Of a DNA stretch of 64,000 bases, positions 24,801-35,900 are shown one piece after another. The DNA is from Rhyzopertha dominica (lineage: Eukaryota; Arthropoda; Insecta; Coleoptera; Bostrichidae). Where the stretch lies: NCBI GenBank assembly GCA_025024175.1, contig QCXZ01000137.1, positions 22,382,001 to 22,446,000 on the forward strand, given 5' to 3'. Every line of letters begins with the position of its first letter. Position 1 is the stretch's first letter. The notes under the pieces are model-generated. The model had not been told where the DNA came from, searched no databases, and saw only the letters and a list, made by a program, of their open reading frames with translations. The translations under genes and the position numbers were made by a program.

Positions 24801-27800
24801 TTCGAGTTATTTGTAAAAAAAAGATTTTAAAAATTTATGTATTTATGCTAATATCAGGAGGACCATTTGTGTAGAGAGAAAAATGCTCAAAACCTGATTA
24901 CTAATCGTATAGTATAAGAAATAAAAACGTAAATGTCATTTTGACAATAGGATGTGGAAGTATTGATTCAATTTGCAGCGGTTTTTGCAATAATAACGAG
25001 CAATATCTAATATTCATATTCAACAGTCATAGAATATTAGATTTGAAGGATTGTCATATGATTCGCATTTAAAGTTCAATTTCGTACAGTTTTCGGGAAA
25101 AGATGCAAACAGTGTTGCTAAGCCTAAAGAATGTGCTCGCAGTTTATATTAATACTATTTAAGGAAAAAGAATCACATGGGGGCTTACCTATATATCTCT
25201 CAACAATAGCACGCGTTACATTGTACCAGAAAATAGATTCCTTAACTATGTTCGTTCTAGAGGTAGGCGCTGCCATAATTTCGAATACTGGTTTGAGGCC
25301 TTGCTTTCGTAGCCAACACATTAATCGATCTAAGTATTTAAATCTGTACCTAAATATACCACTTTTGTAGTCTCTGAAACAATAGAAAACTAATAAAATC
25401 ATTCCATGTTCAATTTTTACGAGATACATGGGTTGAGTTTGTGCTTAGGTAGAGAATGAGGTAAGTAAAACCATAGATGGATTAATTCAATAAATAATTT
25501 CATTAATTAATTCATCTATGGTAGAACTGACCTAATAAAACCTCTTTTTTTAGGCACCTACCACTGTTAACCACGAAAGAAATGGTACGTTTTATGTCAA
25601 TAGTGTTTTTTCAGGATAGATCCCATGTTTAATTTTATATAGAAATTTACAGAATCTACACTAAACTAGCAACAGACACAAAATGTGAATATTGTAATAA
25701 GGATCCCATACGACTGAGCAGTAAACAAGCTTAAAACGAACGTACGCATAGAATAGCATTTTTAACGATTCTATATTTTTGAAACTTGTAGTGTTCCTAA
25801 TAATAAAATCCTCAAGTATAGTAAACAACTAAACAGAAAGGATTGCTCACTCGATATTTTTNAATGTTAAACGTTTATATCAGAGCTTGTGAGAAGATAT
25901 GTTATTTCACGTTGGTTGTGGCGTAATAATATAGTTTTCCTTATTTGATAGTTACCAACAGTTTATAGCTAATTTTACTGATTTGTAAAATCATACTTTA
26001 ACATATTATGATTTAAATGCCCTCATATATGTATCTTAATACTTGCGTGTACATTGCGCAGTATATAAGATACTACAATGGCAATGTTACATATTAAAAT
26101 TAATGGTTGCCAATTTAGTATTTCAATTTTTTCAAATGTGTCTGATGTTAAATCAAGAAGCATTAGAAAATAGTGGATAATACACTGGCTTAAGCAAGCT
26201 AATAATATTAATCACCTTACTAGCTAGACTCATTCTTTAATGATTCAAACTGTTGTATGAACAAATTTAATATAAGTTATTACTTCACAAACATTTTATA
26301 GTAAGTGACAGATAAATCAGTTTGCTAAGTTGTTTTATTTAAAACAATGTGTTGGTTAAAAAATTAGAAAAATCTTCTTAATTATATGGCATCTTCAACC
26401 TATCTGGACTGTTTGTATAATCCTCATTTTATAATCAAACTTTTATACGTTACGTTTTTGTAAAAACAAAATGATTTTTAGTTGGCTTTACAAAATGGCA
26501 GCCATACCTATAAAACACTGCTTTTACATAGTCGAATCAAGGTTTAATATAATAGTTTTACAGATGTTCAAAACATGATAATTCATTGTTGAGTAACACA
26601 TTTTTATAAAATAATTTGTCCCCACTGAGAAAATTATTCTATAAAAAGTTCTGTAAATTCTTTAAACTGTTTTATATATTTGTTGTGAAAACTTTATTAA
26701 CACTAAACTATACCGGATGTAAATGAAATCTGGCTCACCCCATGAATTGCTATTAATTTTTTAGCTAAACAAACGAAATTTGGAATATTTCATATATCAA
26801 ATAATTGGCGTTTGTTGACATAAACGACTTTCTGCAACTTCTGGTTTCACCCCGGAAATAATGCTATGGTATATTTTTGCATATTTGGATTCTCTGGTAA
26901 ATTCTAAGTACAAAGCCAGGTTTCATTTACACCCGATATAACAATTTAATGTACTAAAGCTGAATACTCAAAAGGGAAAATCGTATAAAGTAAAATAGGT
27001 ATCAGCGAACAATAATAAAATAACAATAAAATAAATATGTTATTTGGAAATTATAAGATAATTTGGCTTGTTGGGATCAAGACTAGAATTCCGTATTTGT
27101 CAACTATTGTTTGAGTTCGCATTTAAATATTATTTTTTCATGTTTATTAAGTACTTTAGTTAGCACTGAGTTGTATATTTACCCCGCCCTATAATATAAA
27201 CCAATCGACAAATCGAATTATTTGAATAAATATTCAAACATTGATTATTTACAGTAATTCGTGGCAACAAGATTCTATAATAATTTTGGCTACGCTTGTT
27301 TGGTTCCTTACAGTTACTTTTTTGTAAGTTACTCCCTTTGTGCAAGATACCTATTGTTAAAAACTGTATTGGTTAAAACATTAAAAAATAGATTATTTTT
27401 CTCAATCCACATATGCATTGTCCACTTTTTTATTAAACAACATGTAGTAGTATGTTTACAATAAACATTATTGTTATTTATTTAAACAATATTACCTTAA
27501 AATGCATTTGATATACTTACATAAAGAATATAATACACTAACTATGACAGATGCAACAAAATAAATATTAGACATTTTGCAAATATCTCCATAACCAAAT
27601 GAGATAGAAAACTACAAATTTGTCCGATTGATTAACAATAACAAAAGCTATATATACACCATTTGTATTAGCAGCTTGGACTAATAAATTATATCAATAC
27701 CAATTTTGTATCATTTCAATTTCATTATTGTATGTCTACTAACAGTCAGTATTTATACTCAAAAGCTTGCAAGTGACGAGACATTACTTTATATACATAT

Positions 27801-29138
27801 AAAAATCACATATGCTGTGTTTTAACAACTCTAATAAATTACTATAACAAACAATTTGGTTTTTGTGTTTTGGCAGATAACAACTATCCAAATAACTGAA
27901 AAACAAAACTTATTCTACATTCATGCTAAATTCAAAAGTCTTGTGAATATGCAAATGTTGTTCAACTGTGGATCAGAATTTTTTTATCAATTTTTATTTC
28001 AAAATTATGAAAAGAATTCAACAAAGTCGTCTGTCTGCCTGCACTATTTCTATCTTACAAACACATCAACTCTCCACAATTACTTAATAATAATTGTATT
28101 TGGATACTTCTACAACATCAATGAATTGTTTCATACCACAAAATCATTGATAAGAGCAATCCCTGTCTACCTGTAAGATACCTCAAAAAATAATATTTAC
28201 TATGAGAAAATAGCCTGCACACTTTAATTACCCTATATTCGGAGCTATCATATTATCAAATGCATATATATTAAACAATTGTAGCAGAATGTAAAAAGCA
28301 ATGCTGTTAATTATCAATAGAGTAAGTATAACTGCATATTCCTATTTAAATGGACTATGAAGATACTCTATTTCTTAAAGAGACCTGCAAGTCTGTTTTT
28401 TGTGTTGGAGAGATAAGTTTTAGAGTAACTTAATAAATGCTCAACAAACTTACTTAAACATTAATTTAAAAAAATAAGAAATGCAATAAATGCAAGATGT
28501 TCAATTTAAAATAAAGAAACTAGTAGATGTCATTCTGGTACCTACTTTGAGAATAATCACGTTTCACAAGTTTATTATTCATTAAGTATTCATTAAGTTT
28601 AGCAGAACAATAGAAAGTCAACTTCTCATTATAAGACTGGTCACTGGTGAAAGCTTATTAGTCCACTCACAGTGGTAGTATATCCTGTATAGGCAAACCA
28701 TTATTTTAACTAAATTTATGTTCAACATTATTAAATTTGTATCAGAAATGTAAGAAAATAACAAATATACAGTTTAATGTACAGTCAACATGTTAGGTAC
28801 TTCTTACCTTACTATTTTAATCATATTAAGCAACCAATGTATTCTGATATTCTCAATACCTCTATTGGGTAAAGCACCTATAAAGAGTATATTGATCTTC
28901 TCATCCTTGGAATTCAGAAAGTTATGAATACTGTTTTTTGGATCCGGAGGACTAAAAAACAGTTTTAAATGTTTAAAGTAATAAATATGGTACACAGAAC
29001 CTACCAGAATCCAGTACTCTTCCAAAAATGTTGAAATGGAAACAACTGTGACAAATTAGCTACATCTATCTCTGTAGCTTTACAGCGTAAAAGCAAAATT
29101 ATAGTTATAAATGATATTGCACTGTAAATTATCTTCAT
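9869..29138 (-). CDS. Idua: Alpha-L-iduronidase, 8 exons, 3' end not found
   Basis: Exons in gene order: 29005-29138, 28808-28951, 25189-25373, 23907-24002, 19288-19597, 14380-14583, 13949-14324, 9869-10071. All seven junctions have GT/AG and agree in phase, giving 550 residues against 653 in the human enzyme. Residues 1 to about 20 are a signal peptide. The GH39 barrel follows: QHFWKSTGFCPP, ALPNRGI, HWLL, KPVFEIM, then FETWNEPD with the acid/base Glu172. The nucleophile Glu291 lies in NDEAD, directly after the exon 5/6 junction. The beta-sandwich region includes SDNGFMNYHP and KKPVYSIMGLL. Exon 8 ends in VLLVWKDDRVQT with a strong GTGAGT donor, so the C-terminal fibronectin-like part lies in one or more further exons. 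The enzyme removes terminal iduronate from dermatan and heparan sulfate in lysosomes. Introns 1 and 6 are only 53-55 bp; the others are 1.2-4.7 kb and full of repeats. Confidence 0.92.
11645..11669. repeat. (TA)n microsatellite, about 25 bp
   Basis: A perfect AT alternation within Idua intron 7. Confidence 0.95.
12450..12800 (-). mobile_element. MITE, short copy (copy A)
   Basis: On the minus strand it starts TACAGGAATTCTATAAATGA and ends ...CTATAGAAGCTCTGTAG. Most of its length matches copy B at 14708-15444 in the opposite orientation, including GCTCACATTTCGGAGC and GTAGCTTGGCAGCAGTT. The central part of copy B is missing here, so the two share ends but differ by an internal deletion or insertion. 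No coding capacity is seen. Confidence 0.7.
14708..15444 (+). mobile_element. MITE, long copy (copy B)
   Basis: The terminal inverted repeats TCTACAGGGTTTCTATAAA (left) and its near-exact inverse (right) enclose about 737 bp without a transposase. It lies in Idua intron 5 and is homologous to copy A at both ends. Confidence 0.7.
17040..17160. repeat. Degenerate array of TTAACCGGTT-like units (block 1)
   Basis: Repeated GATTAACCG, CCGGGTAAGGTTTAACTGG and related words occur at irregular spacing. The unit is nearly self-complementary. Confidence 0.55.
17790..18032. repeat. Near-perfect palindrome, arms about 115 bp
   Basis: The left arm contains GGCCGTGGTCTAAAGGTCTG and ACCTACATCTGCGG; the right arm contains their inverses (CCGCAGATGTAGGT and CAGACCACGGCC). 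The centre is near 17912 between GTCTGAGTCTTC and GAAGACTCAGAC. This is probably a foldback MITE or an inverted pair of short repeats. Confidence 0.75.
18165..18335. repeat. Degenerate array of TTAACCGGTT-like units (block 2)
   Basis: It has at least eight imperfect copies of words such as AAGCTTAACCGGTAA, TAACCGGTTTGC and TTAACCGGTTAA, about 1 kb from block 1 and in the same style. Confidence 0.65.
19905..21510 (+). mobile_element. Decayed CR1/jockey-type LINE (reverse transcriptase remnant)
   Basis: Scattered through three frames on the plus strand are APGPEDMSPFLLQKC, SNYRHISL-like 'ASNYRHISLVS', LTQHEFVPGRSVATN, YLDFAKAFDKLPYRRLAVKL and, near 21140-21390, the C-terminal block with RRKRAELIQLFRI. 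These occur in the order of a CR1-group reverse transcriptase. Many stops and frameshifts break it and no endonuclease region was recognised. Confidence 0.75.
21925..23060 (+). mobile_element. Decayed Gypsy-type LTR retrotransposon pol fragment
   Basis: On the plus strand, in order: KKDDYPLPRIDDTL (reverse transcriptase start), CLVYLDDVMV (catalytic box), TYYRRFVEGFAKVAAPLHQL (thumb), a broken RNase H segment with SKFLSKPE, and the integrase zinc-binding region FYWLHYREDVEKWCSKCETC. Stops, frameshifts and missing pieces show it is dead. No LTRs were found. The core integrase is cut off after GPFPAT-like sequence. Confidence 0.8.
24003..25188. other. Idua intron 3
   Basis: It is mostly occupied by the possible TIR element at 24149-24962. 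Confidence 0.5.
24149..24962. mobile_element. Possible non-autonomous DNA element with short inverted ends
   Basis: TACTTCCACATCC at the left matches inverted GGATGTGGAAGTA at the right. The inside contains the GTCTGTGGTTTTGTTTGTGGACACGATAACTTTCGAA-type text that often recurs in insect repeats; I recognise it only as a general style. No ORF and no clear target duplication were seen. Confidence 0.4.
25374..28807. other. Idua intron 2
   Basis: It contains a short hairpin (25470-25522, arms ACCATAGATG...CATCTATGGT) and a 224-bp MITE (26713-26936). Nothing else was recognised in this very AT-rich stretch. Confidence 0.6.
26713..26936. mobile_element. MITE, 224 bp, with TATA flanks
   Basis: The left end CCGGATGTAAATGAAATCTGG and the inverted right end TCGGGTGTAAATGAAACCTGG match with few changes. 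TATA stands directly outside both ends (26709-26712 and 26937-26940), which fits a short target duplication. No coding capacity. Confidence 0.7.
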
Positions 29139-30759
29139 GCTTTGTAAAGTGTATGTATCAAACCTTTTGTGGGTACGTATCTGAGTTCACATTATTTGTA
29201 AAACATGTACTTAGATTGTTGGTTTGGGACGAGGACTGAAATACACAATATAATTATTATTTGTAGATACTGCAAGAAATTGCTTTTTCTTTTAAGAAAC
29301 CAAGAATTAAAAACAGTTTATTTTTAAAATTAATAAAATTGCAAAGCGCATGTACATTTTTATCAGTGAACCATAAATATAAGCCCTTTTTAAAAAAAAT
29401 AACTCAAATCGCTACATATAAATGTATGTATTTATGTAAGTAATTAATTTTAAACTTACAAAGAAATTATAAAGTTCTGTCTAACATCAGAAAATTTATT
29501 GTACTGCACTTTTTTTAAATAAAACAGTAGTTAACTAGCAATTTAAGTAGTCTCAACATCCAATCATTAAAGATTACTAACTAGGTTATGTCAATAACTA
29601 ATTAACATAATAAAGACTATCATTTTATTGCACTATGTGAACGTACGATATGTCATTATTAATCATTAAACTTAAAATTAATCAAGACCTTAATTTATAG
29701 AATATTTAGACCAATACTGTTTTGAGTGTGCTAATACTAATGGGTAGCCTGTAACAGAGCCTGTAAAGCTGTAGGTAGCTCTGATCAGCACCTTACACAA
29801 GTATGTAGTACCTACATGGCAAATCTTGCTGATTCACTATTTACAGGATTTAATAGTCATTCACATGGCTGCTTCTTTAGTGGTTCCTGTTAATATCCTT
29901 TCTTCTGTAACAATTGCTTTAACACATTTATATTTTACATTATGTGTTTCCAGCTGGCTCTAAATTATAAGTTACTAGTTTATTTTTGTTTCGCATAATT
30001 TGCTATTTCTATAATCCTGAGTATGCATCACCAGCAACACTTTTACTTAAACAGCCTTTTTAATCACGTTGTAGGTACCTGGCGCCACACTAGCATAAAA
30101 AGGACTAACTACCTATATGTAATAAGTTTTCATTCTAATTCTTCCCTCTTGTGCATTAAAAAAAGTTTGATTGTAATGCTATAAAAAACAGCAATAGTTT
30201 TATACTTTTAGATATAGAAGAGTTACAATGTACTATAGATAGATCAGAGTGGCTTAATTCATTGTACTTAAAATACACTCGCTAGCCTTTCAGAAACCAC
30301 TCTTGATGCCCTTTCAGCACCTGCTCTAGGGGCGGGTAACCTGGCACTTGAACAGGGCACAAAATTTAGAGTTGGCGTTTTGACTATAAGTGTGAGAAAA
30401 ATATGGATGTGTTAAATACCCAATAACTAGAAAACTTCACAAATCATAAATTAATGTATTGCTAAAAATTTTCAGTACATAGCATATTTACACGTTTATG
30501 TTCAAAAGTGAAAAACATTTGCACTATTAACAAAATTAGGAATTTGTTTGAATTTGTTTCTAAATAGATTCTAAATAGATACATGGTTTTATAAAAATTT
30601 AAATATGATTGTACTTTTATTTAAAAAATACAAGATCTCATTAGTATGGCATTCTTCTGTAGATTCTTTGAGTTATAGAATAAAGTACAAAAAGAAATTA
30701 TATCTTATTTCTAAAGCACGTAATGATTTTCCTCCACCCAAAAATGCCAAGACACAATC

Positions 30760-31110
30760 TTGAGGAAAAAAAATAATGCAGAAGTATGTAGTAAAACCAT
30801 TCAGAATTTAAAACTGGGCCAGGAAGAAAAACGTCTGAATTCTTACAAACAAAAGAAATTGCTGTTGCACGACAACTGCAGGATTCACAAAGTTCCTAAA
30901 CTTGAAGACATTAGCATACTGTGGCCTTACAGAACTAAGCCATCCACCTTACAGCCCCTATTTAGCACCTAGCGACTTCTTTTTATTCCAAAATATGAAA
31001 AAAAGGTATTAGAGGAAAATTTCAATCAAATGAAGAGTTAATGCATGCTGTTGTCAATTATTTTGCAGACCTTCCAACAATTAGGGCTTTATTAAAAGGC
31101 CAATATGAAG
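30760..31110 (+). pseudogene. Mariner transposase remnant (C-terminal half)
   Basis: LLLHDNCRIHK (second catalytic Asp in 'HDN') is followed after a frameshift by PYSPYLAPSDFFLFQNMKK (third catalytic Asp in 'PSDF'). This is the DD34D mariner layout. A stop follows MKKRY, and an 'AVVNYFADLP'-like tail ends near 31075. No inverted repeats were located. Confidence 0.8.
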
Positions 31111-31194
31111 TTTAACACCCAAGTTAATCCTATTTTGAAAACAGCCTATTCCAGTTTAAAACTTGTGTATCAAAGCAGGAAAATATTAAACTTC

Positions 31195-31570
31195 AGATGT
31201 ATCAGGCGCATATTTAAGGAAGGAGTAATGGGGGTAATTTCCCCCCCTAAGGTGGTGGGGATACTGGTGGCTGATGAGTAATGAACGCTTCAACAGAACG
31301 CATTTGAATCTAAAGCTTCGCCTACTGACGCGTGAAGTGTGAAGAAGCCATGTTAATGGGATGTGAAGATAGATGTTTCCCATATAATACATAGATTTGC
31401 AAGTAAAAATCGTAGAAGGCTAGACTTTGTTTTGTGATTGTCTTTTTTATTAAAAATTCTTGTTTCAATTAACAGGTTTTTTTGTGTTACCTAAATAAAA
31501 ATCTTAAGTAGGTATTTTTGTTTGAACCTAATCATTATCCCACCCAAATTTCTAGATACGCTACTGGACG
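31195..31570. mobile_element. Possible short MITE with CAGT(G/A)GCGTA-like ends
   Basis: CAGGCGCATATTTAAGGAAGG at the left loosely matches the inverse of CTAGATACGCTACTG at the right. Imperfect ends and no clear target duplication keep this tentative. Confidence 0.3.
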
Positions 31571-31696
31571 TAATCGTATCTTATATGAAACATTGGTAAA
31601 TTCTCATATAAATTATCAGAATTTGGCATAGTGGCCCTTGAAGGCTACAAAGATACAGAATTCCTGTGTGTGTTGGTCTGCGGGCTGCGGAGGATA

Positions 31697-31723
31697 ATAT
31701 ATATATATATATATATATATATA
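31697..31723. repeat. (TA)n microsatellite, about 27 bp
   Basis: Simple AT alternation in the Idua-EDRF1 intergenic stretch. Confidence 0.95.
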
Positions 31724-32447
31724 ACTGGAGCTATTCATAGGCTAGGTGGTTTAAAGGTCTTCGAGCAAACATTTCTTCACTATTTTAAATTCTGCATTCT
31801 CTTCACGTAAAAACAAAATAAAAAATAATTCCTAGAACAAATGTTCATAATCTTAGTGTCAGAAATACTTACTTTATTACAATCCCTAAGCACATTCCTG
31901 TGGATCATACTCATATGTTAAGCAAAAGTGATGATTACTTCATGTAAATAACTTACTAAATACCAAGGTAATACTTTACTTACTTAAATACTGTAAGGAG
32001 CACTTTAATTTTAGGTCTAATTTTTTATTTCAAAGTAAGTAAATATATTTAGTTCACGTCACACAAACAAATCTTTAGTTATATTATTCCATTAATATTA
32101 TAATATATGTGGAAGATCATTCATTATATCGATTCGAATCTGTTTTAATCCATTATGTTTTTCACCGGAAAACATTAAGATTTTGGCATTTCAGTATTCC
32201 ATTAAATATACTAACTATATTTGACATTTCCTAAAGTTTAACAAAATTAAAGGATTATACTTTGCACTCTAATGTAAATGGACAAATCAATTAATAATAC
32301 CCAAAATTTATTATTTGATATGATACAAGTAGAATTGGAAAAAAATAAAAACCAAATATTTCATTAAAAAAAAGAATTAACAATTGTATACCACCAAATA
32401 CTATTTAACAACACACCCATGAAAAGGTAGCTCTTGGAGGTAGCGAC

Positions 32448-32545
32448 AGCGGTAATGTTATCTGACTACTTCTAACTAGGGCTTAAATGAGAACCGCAAG
32501 ATTTACACCTTGGCACACTAACTACTATGCCATCAACAATCCTGC
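32448..32545 (-). mobile_element. tRNA-derived SINE head
   Basis: On the minus strand TGGCATAGTAG fits a Pol III A box and GGTTCTCATTTAAGCCC a worn B box, at tRNA-like spacing. Between them CAAG-GTGTAAAT-CTTG forms an anticodon-like arm with GTA in the loop. The same TGTAAA loop occurs in the copy near 48160, so both may belong to one family. Confidence 0.5.
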
Positions 32546-32816
32546 TTTGACCCTCTGTCGGAGCACTATATTAATGACAAACTTTTTATAAATCATAAAT
32601 TTGGCTGAACTAATACTGATGAAAATTATTGGACTTCATTTGCTTCTGCAACTAAGACACACATGGTCAACTAGGACAATTATATTAATTCATGTGTATA
32701 TTCCACTTAAGAATACTGGTAATTCTGTAAGAAAAGATATCTTAATTTATGTATAATCTTCCAGACAAACAACCACAATGAAATCAATTTAAAAAACAAA
32801 CTGAATGAAAAACACT

Positions 32817-32822
32817 TTTATT
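32817..32822 (-). terminator. Likely EDRF1 polyadenylation signal
   Basis: AATAAA on the minus strand, about 150 bp after the EDRF1 stop codon. Confidence 0.5.
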
Positions 32823-32974
32823 TTGCTCATACAAAGAAAAACATGAAAAAGTTACAGGATAATAAAAAACAATACACTTAAAACTACAAAAGAATAAATA
32901 TGAAATTCGTTAAAAAATAAACATAAGTAGGTATCATATGAAGCAAAAGCTTCAAAAGAACATGTTTAAGGCCA

Positions 32975-35900
32975 CTACAAGTTAATACTTTTGCATGACT
33001 TTAACTTCTGATCTATCTCCTCCAAAATATTTTTCAGCTGTTCAGCCAGCTCATATGAGCCAAGGCCATCTTTAACTGTAAGTGCTGTTGCATAACAAGC
33101 TTTATAAGTATCACATGACATCTCTTTATTGTTACCCGACTTAGTAATAGACAGTTTTGTTAAATTACGCAATACATACTGTAACCTTTGCTTAACCAGA
33201 TTTAATAATGCCTGGTAATTGTTAAATGACCCTTGTTCTTGACCTTGTTGCACCTCAGTTAAATCTTCCTGAGGAACTTCAATTTTTTTCTCAACTATCA
33301 GCTGCAGCATGGGTTTTATTTCCATTAGAATCTGAAGGCACAACATAAAGTACTTAATCTTGACGTGAGTCGCACTAGAATTATCAGCTAGTGATTCTAG
33401 TAGGGCAAAATGTTGCATCTGTGAAGTTAAAAAATTAACTGTGTCCATTGAGAGAAGAAAAAGATGTGATGCTTTATCATAATTAATCCTAGCAAGCTGG
33501 ATTATGTTTTTATTACTGTGAATGTCATTATCAGAGGAACGAACATGATTGTGATATAATGATGCAAGTCGCAGGTGTATCACAGCTGCTCTGTACTGGT
33601 AGAGTGGAAACCTGGGGTTTTCTTCATTTAAATCGCAGTACTGCAATGCCCTTTGCAATACCTCTATCACCTCACGTTCAGCTTCAGCCTTTGTCTGTAA
33701 CAAATAAATCATTACATAAACGATAACTCTGAGTATAAAATAATATTATAACAAAAGGCAAGCGAAAATATTTTTTAGATTTTGACAGACAGCTTCAAAG
33801 AAATTGATGAATGTTAGGACCAGGAATAATTCCCGAAATGCTTGAACTAGAAGCTAGTGCACAGACAGTTCAATAAAGTTTAGTTGGAACTTTACTCTAC
33901 AGCAAACATCCAGGCAAGAAGCCTTTAGTTTTTGAAATTTAATTATAGAACGACATTTGAACTGGTCAGCTTAAAATGGCAAAAAATATTATTTAGTGAC
34001 AAAATTCAATACCAATTATTTAATAATAGTGGGATGAGTGAGTAAAAGTCTTATACTGTGCATAACACATTATACTAAAAATTCACTATCTGCTTATCAT
34101 TATGGTAAGAACAGTGGACACTTGCTGATATCAGTAATCAAAAGATATATTTTAGCTAGAGTGTCCAGATGTCCCCTAATACTGGAGACTGTCCCCCATA
34201 CCACAAGTTTGGTCTCCGATTGATAAACATCCCCGGAATGTCCCCAAAATACAAAAAATACAAACATTAGAGAAAAGGTTGCCAATATTTTATATACAAA
34301 ACTGTTTTGTTTATTCATGTGTTGTTTTGCAGCATAAACATAAAACAACGTTTCAAATGACATTGTATATTTGTAATTATTAAGCATTAGTTTTAGGGTT
34401 AAAGTTGCTAACTTCGAGACCATAATTTTAAAGACACTATTTAAAAACATGGGTCAGAGGAAAACAAAAAAGGACATAAACTAAACACTAAAATCAAAGT
34501 GATTTTGAATACCTTGTAATCCGTAATATTCTCAGAAGAAAATCGTAGGTAAATAGTTATGAACCTATGATATAAAAGCTATTATACCAATGTGTCTGTT
34601 ATGAAATATAGAATGAATAACGCCTTTTCCAGGACACAAAACTTAGTTTCCAAACCCAGTGGTCTTCCCAAGTAGAAATCGTTGAACACCCTATACACTA
34701 TACTCTATTGTTCTATCACTTGCTAGTGCCTTTGAATATAAAATGTACATTCTATATTCAAAGCTAGTGATTACAAATTCCATGAAACCGCTGCTGTAAT
34801 AAAACGACGATCCTCAATAAATTTTTTTAAATTTTAGAAATTTAAAATGGTGAGTATTAAACAAATTATTNTGTTGAAACGTTGAAAATGTTGGCAGAAC
34901 AAAATAATATATTTATTTTGAGTATGTTTCAATTAAATTCTGGTCACCATAATTTTAACTGACCTTTTTGTTTGAATATTGAGACAGTAATGTCCTAATT
35001 TATTCATAATCTTAAATTACATTAAATTATTAATGATCAGTTTATTAACAATCCTTAAAACAAAGCATTTTATATAAAAAAAATAAAAGTTTCTTTATGT
35101 ATGTGCCTTGACTATTTTTAAACCAGGATTTTTATTTATATCTAAATAATATGTTTTACTTCGAACTTCGAAGCATCCAAAAATTTGGTAGTGTAAGCAA
35201 CATTCTGTCAAATAATCAAACAGAGAATCTGAATTCACTTAAATATTTGACTTAGTAATTAATATCTAGTTTCTGCAGTCCGTGAAACAAAAAAAATTAA
35301 AAATAAACATAAAGCTGTAATCAAAACTAACTTGGCAACACTGATGCCATTTACTGACAGACGGACAAGTGACAAACGCAAACGACAAACGGTACTATAA
35401 TACGTAACCTCACTTTAGTGATTGTTATTGTTTTGATATTTAACAGTTTCATTTTCGTACCCTAGGAACGTAAAATACCGTACAATAAAAGCTGTAACGT
35501 AAAAGCAAATATACAAATAAGTGTATTATTATATCAGTGTTTAAATGTAATAAATGAGTATTCAATTATTCACTTGGTAACCTGATTTACAATGGAGATA
35601 CTAGAGTTTAAGGATTTAAAGCCAGTTCCAGACATCATCCATGAATACACTAATCAGCTTAAAAACAATGCAGTTCCGATAGTAATAGACAATGGTAATT
35701 ATCTAACCAAACAATAGGTTTAAGCAGTGAAAGCCTACTATTTGCTTATTTAGTTATACTTGAGAATCAAAGAATCAACACACTGTGTACTACATACATT
35801 CTTGTGTTTTATACTTTAGGATCATATCAGTGTCGTGTAGGATGGGCTACCAGCAAAGAACCATTACTTTCATTCAAAAACCTTATCGCAAAACCTAGAA

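Larger units (their letters stand above)
29139..32974. other. Intergenic stretch between Idua and EDRF1
   Basis: Both neighbours are read leftwards, so this holds the Idua promoter side and the EDRF1 3' side. It contains a mariner remnant, a possible MITE at 31195-31570, a (TA)n tract and a SINE copy. No further gene was recognised. Confidence 0.5.

Noticed and set aside
27160..28176. ORFs in Idua intron 2
   Set aside because: Low-complexity, AT-driven translations rich in Phe, Ile, Asn and Tyr without motifs.
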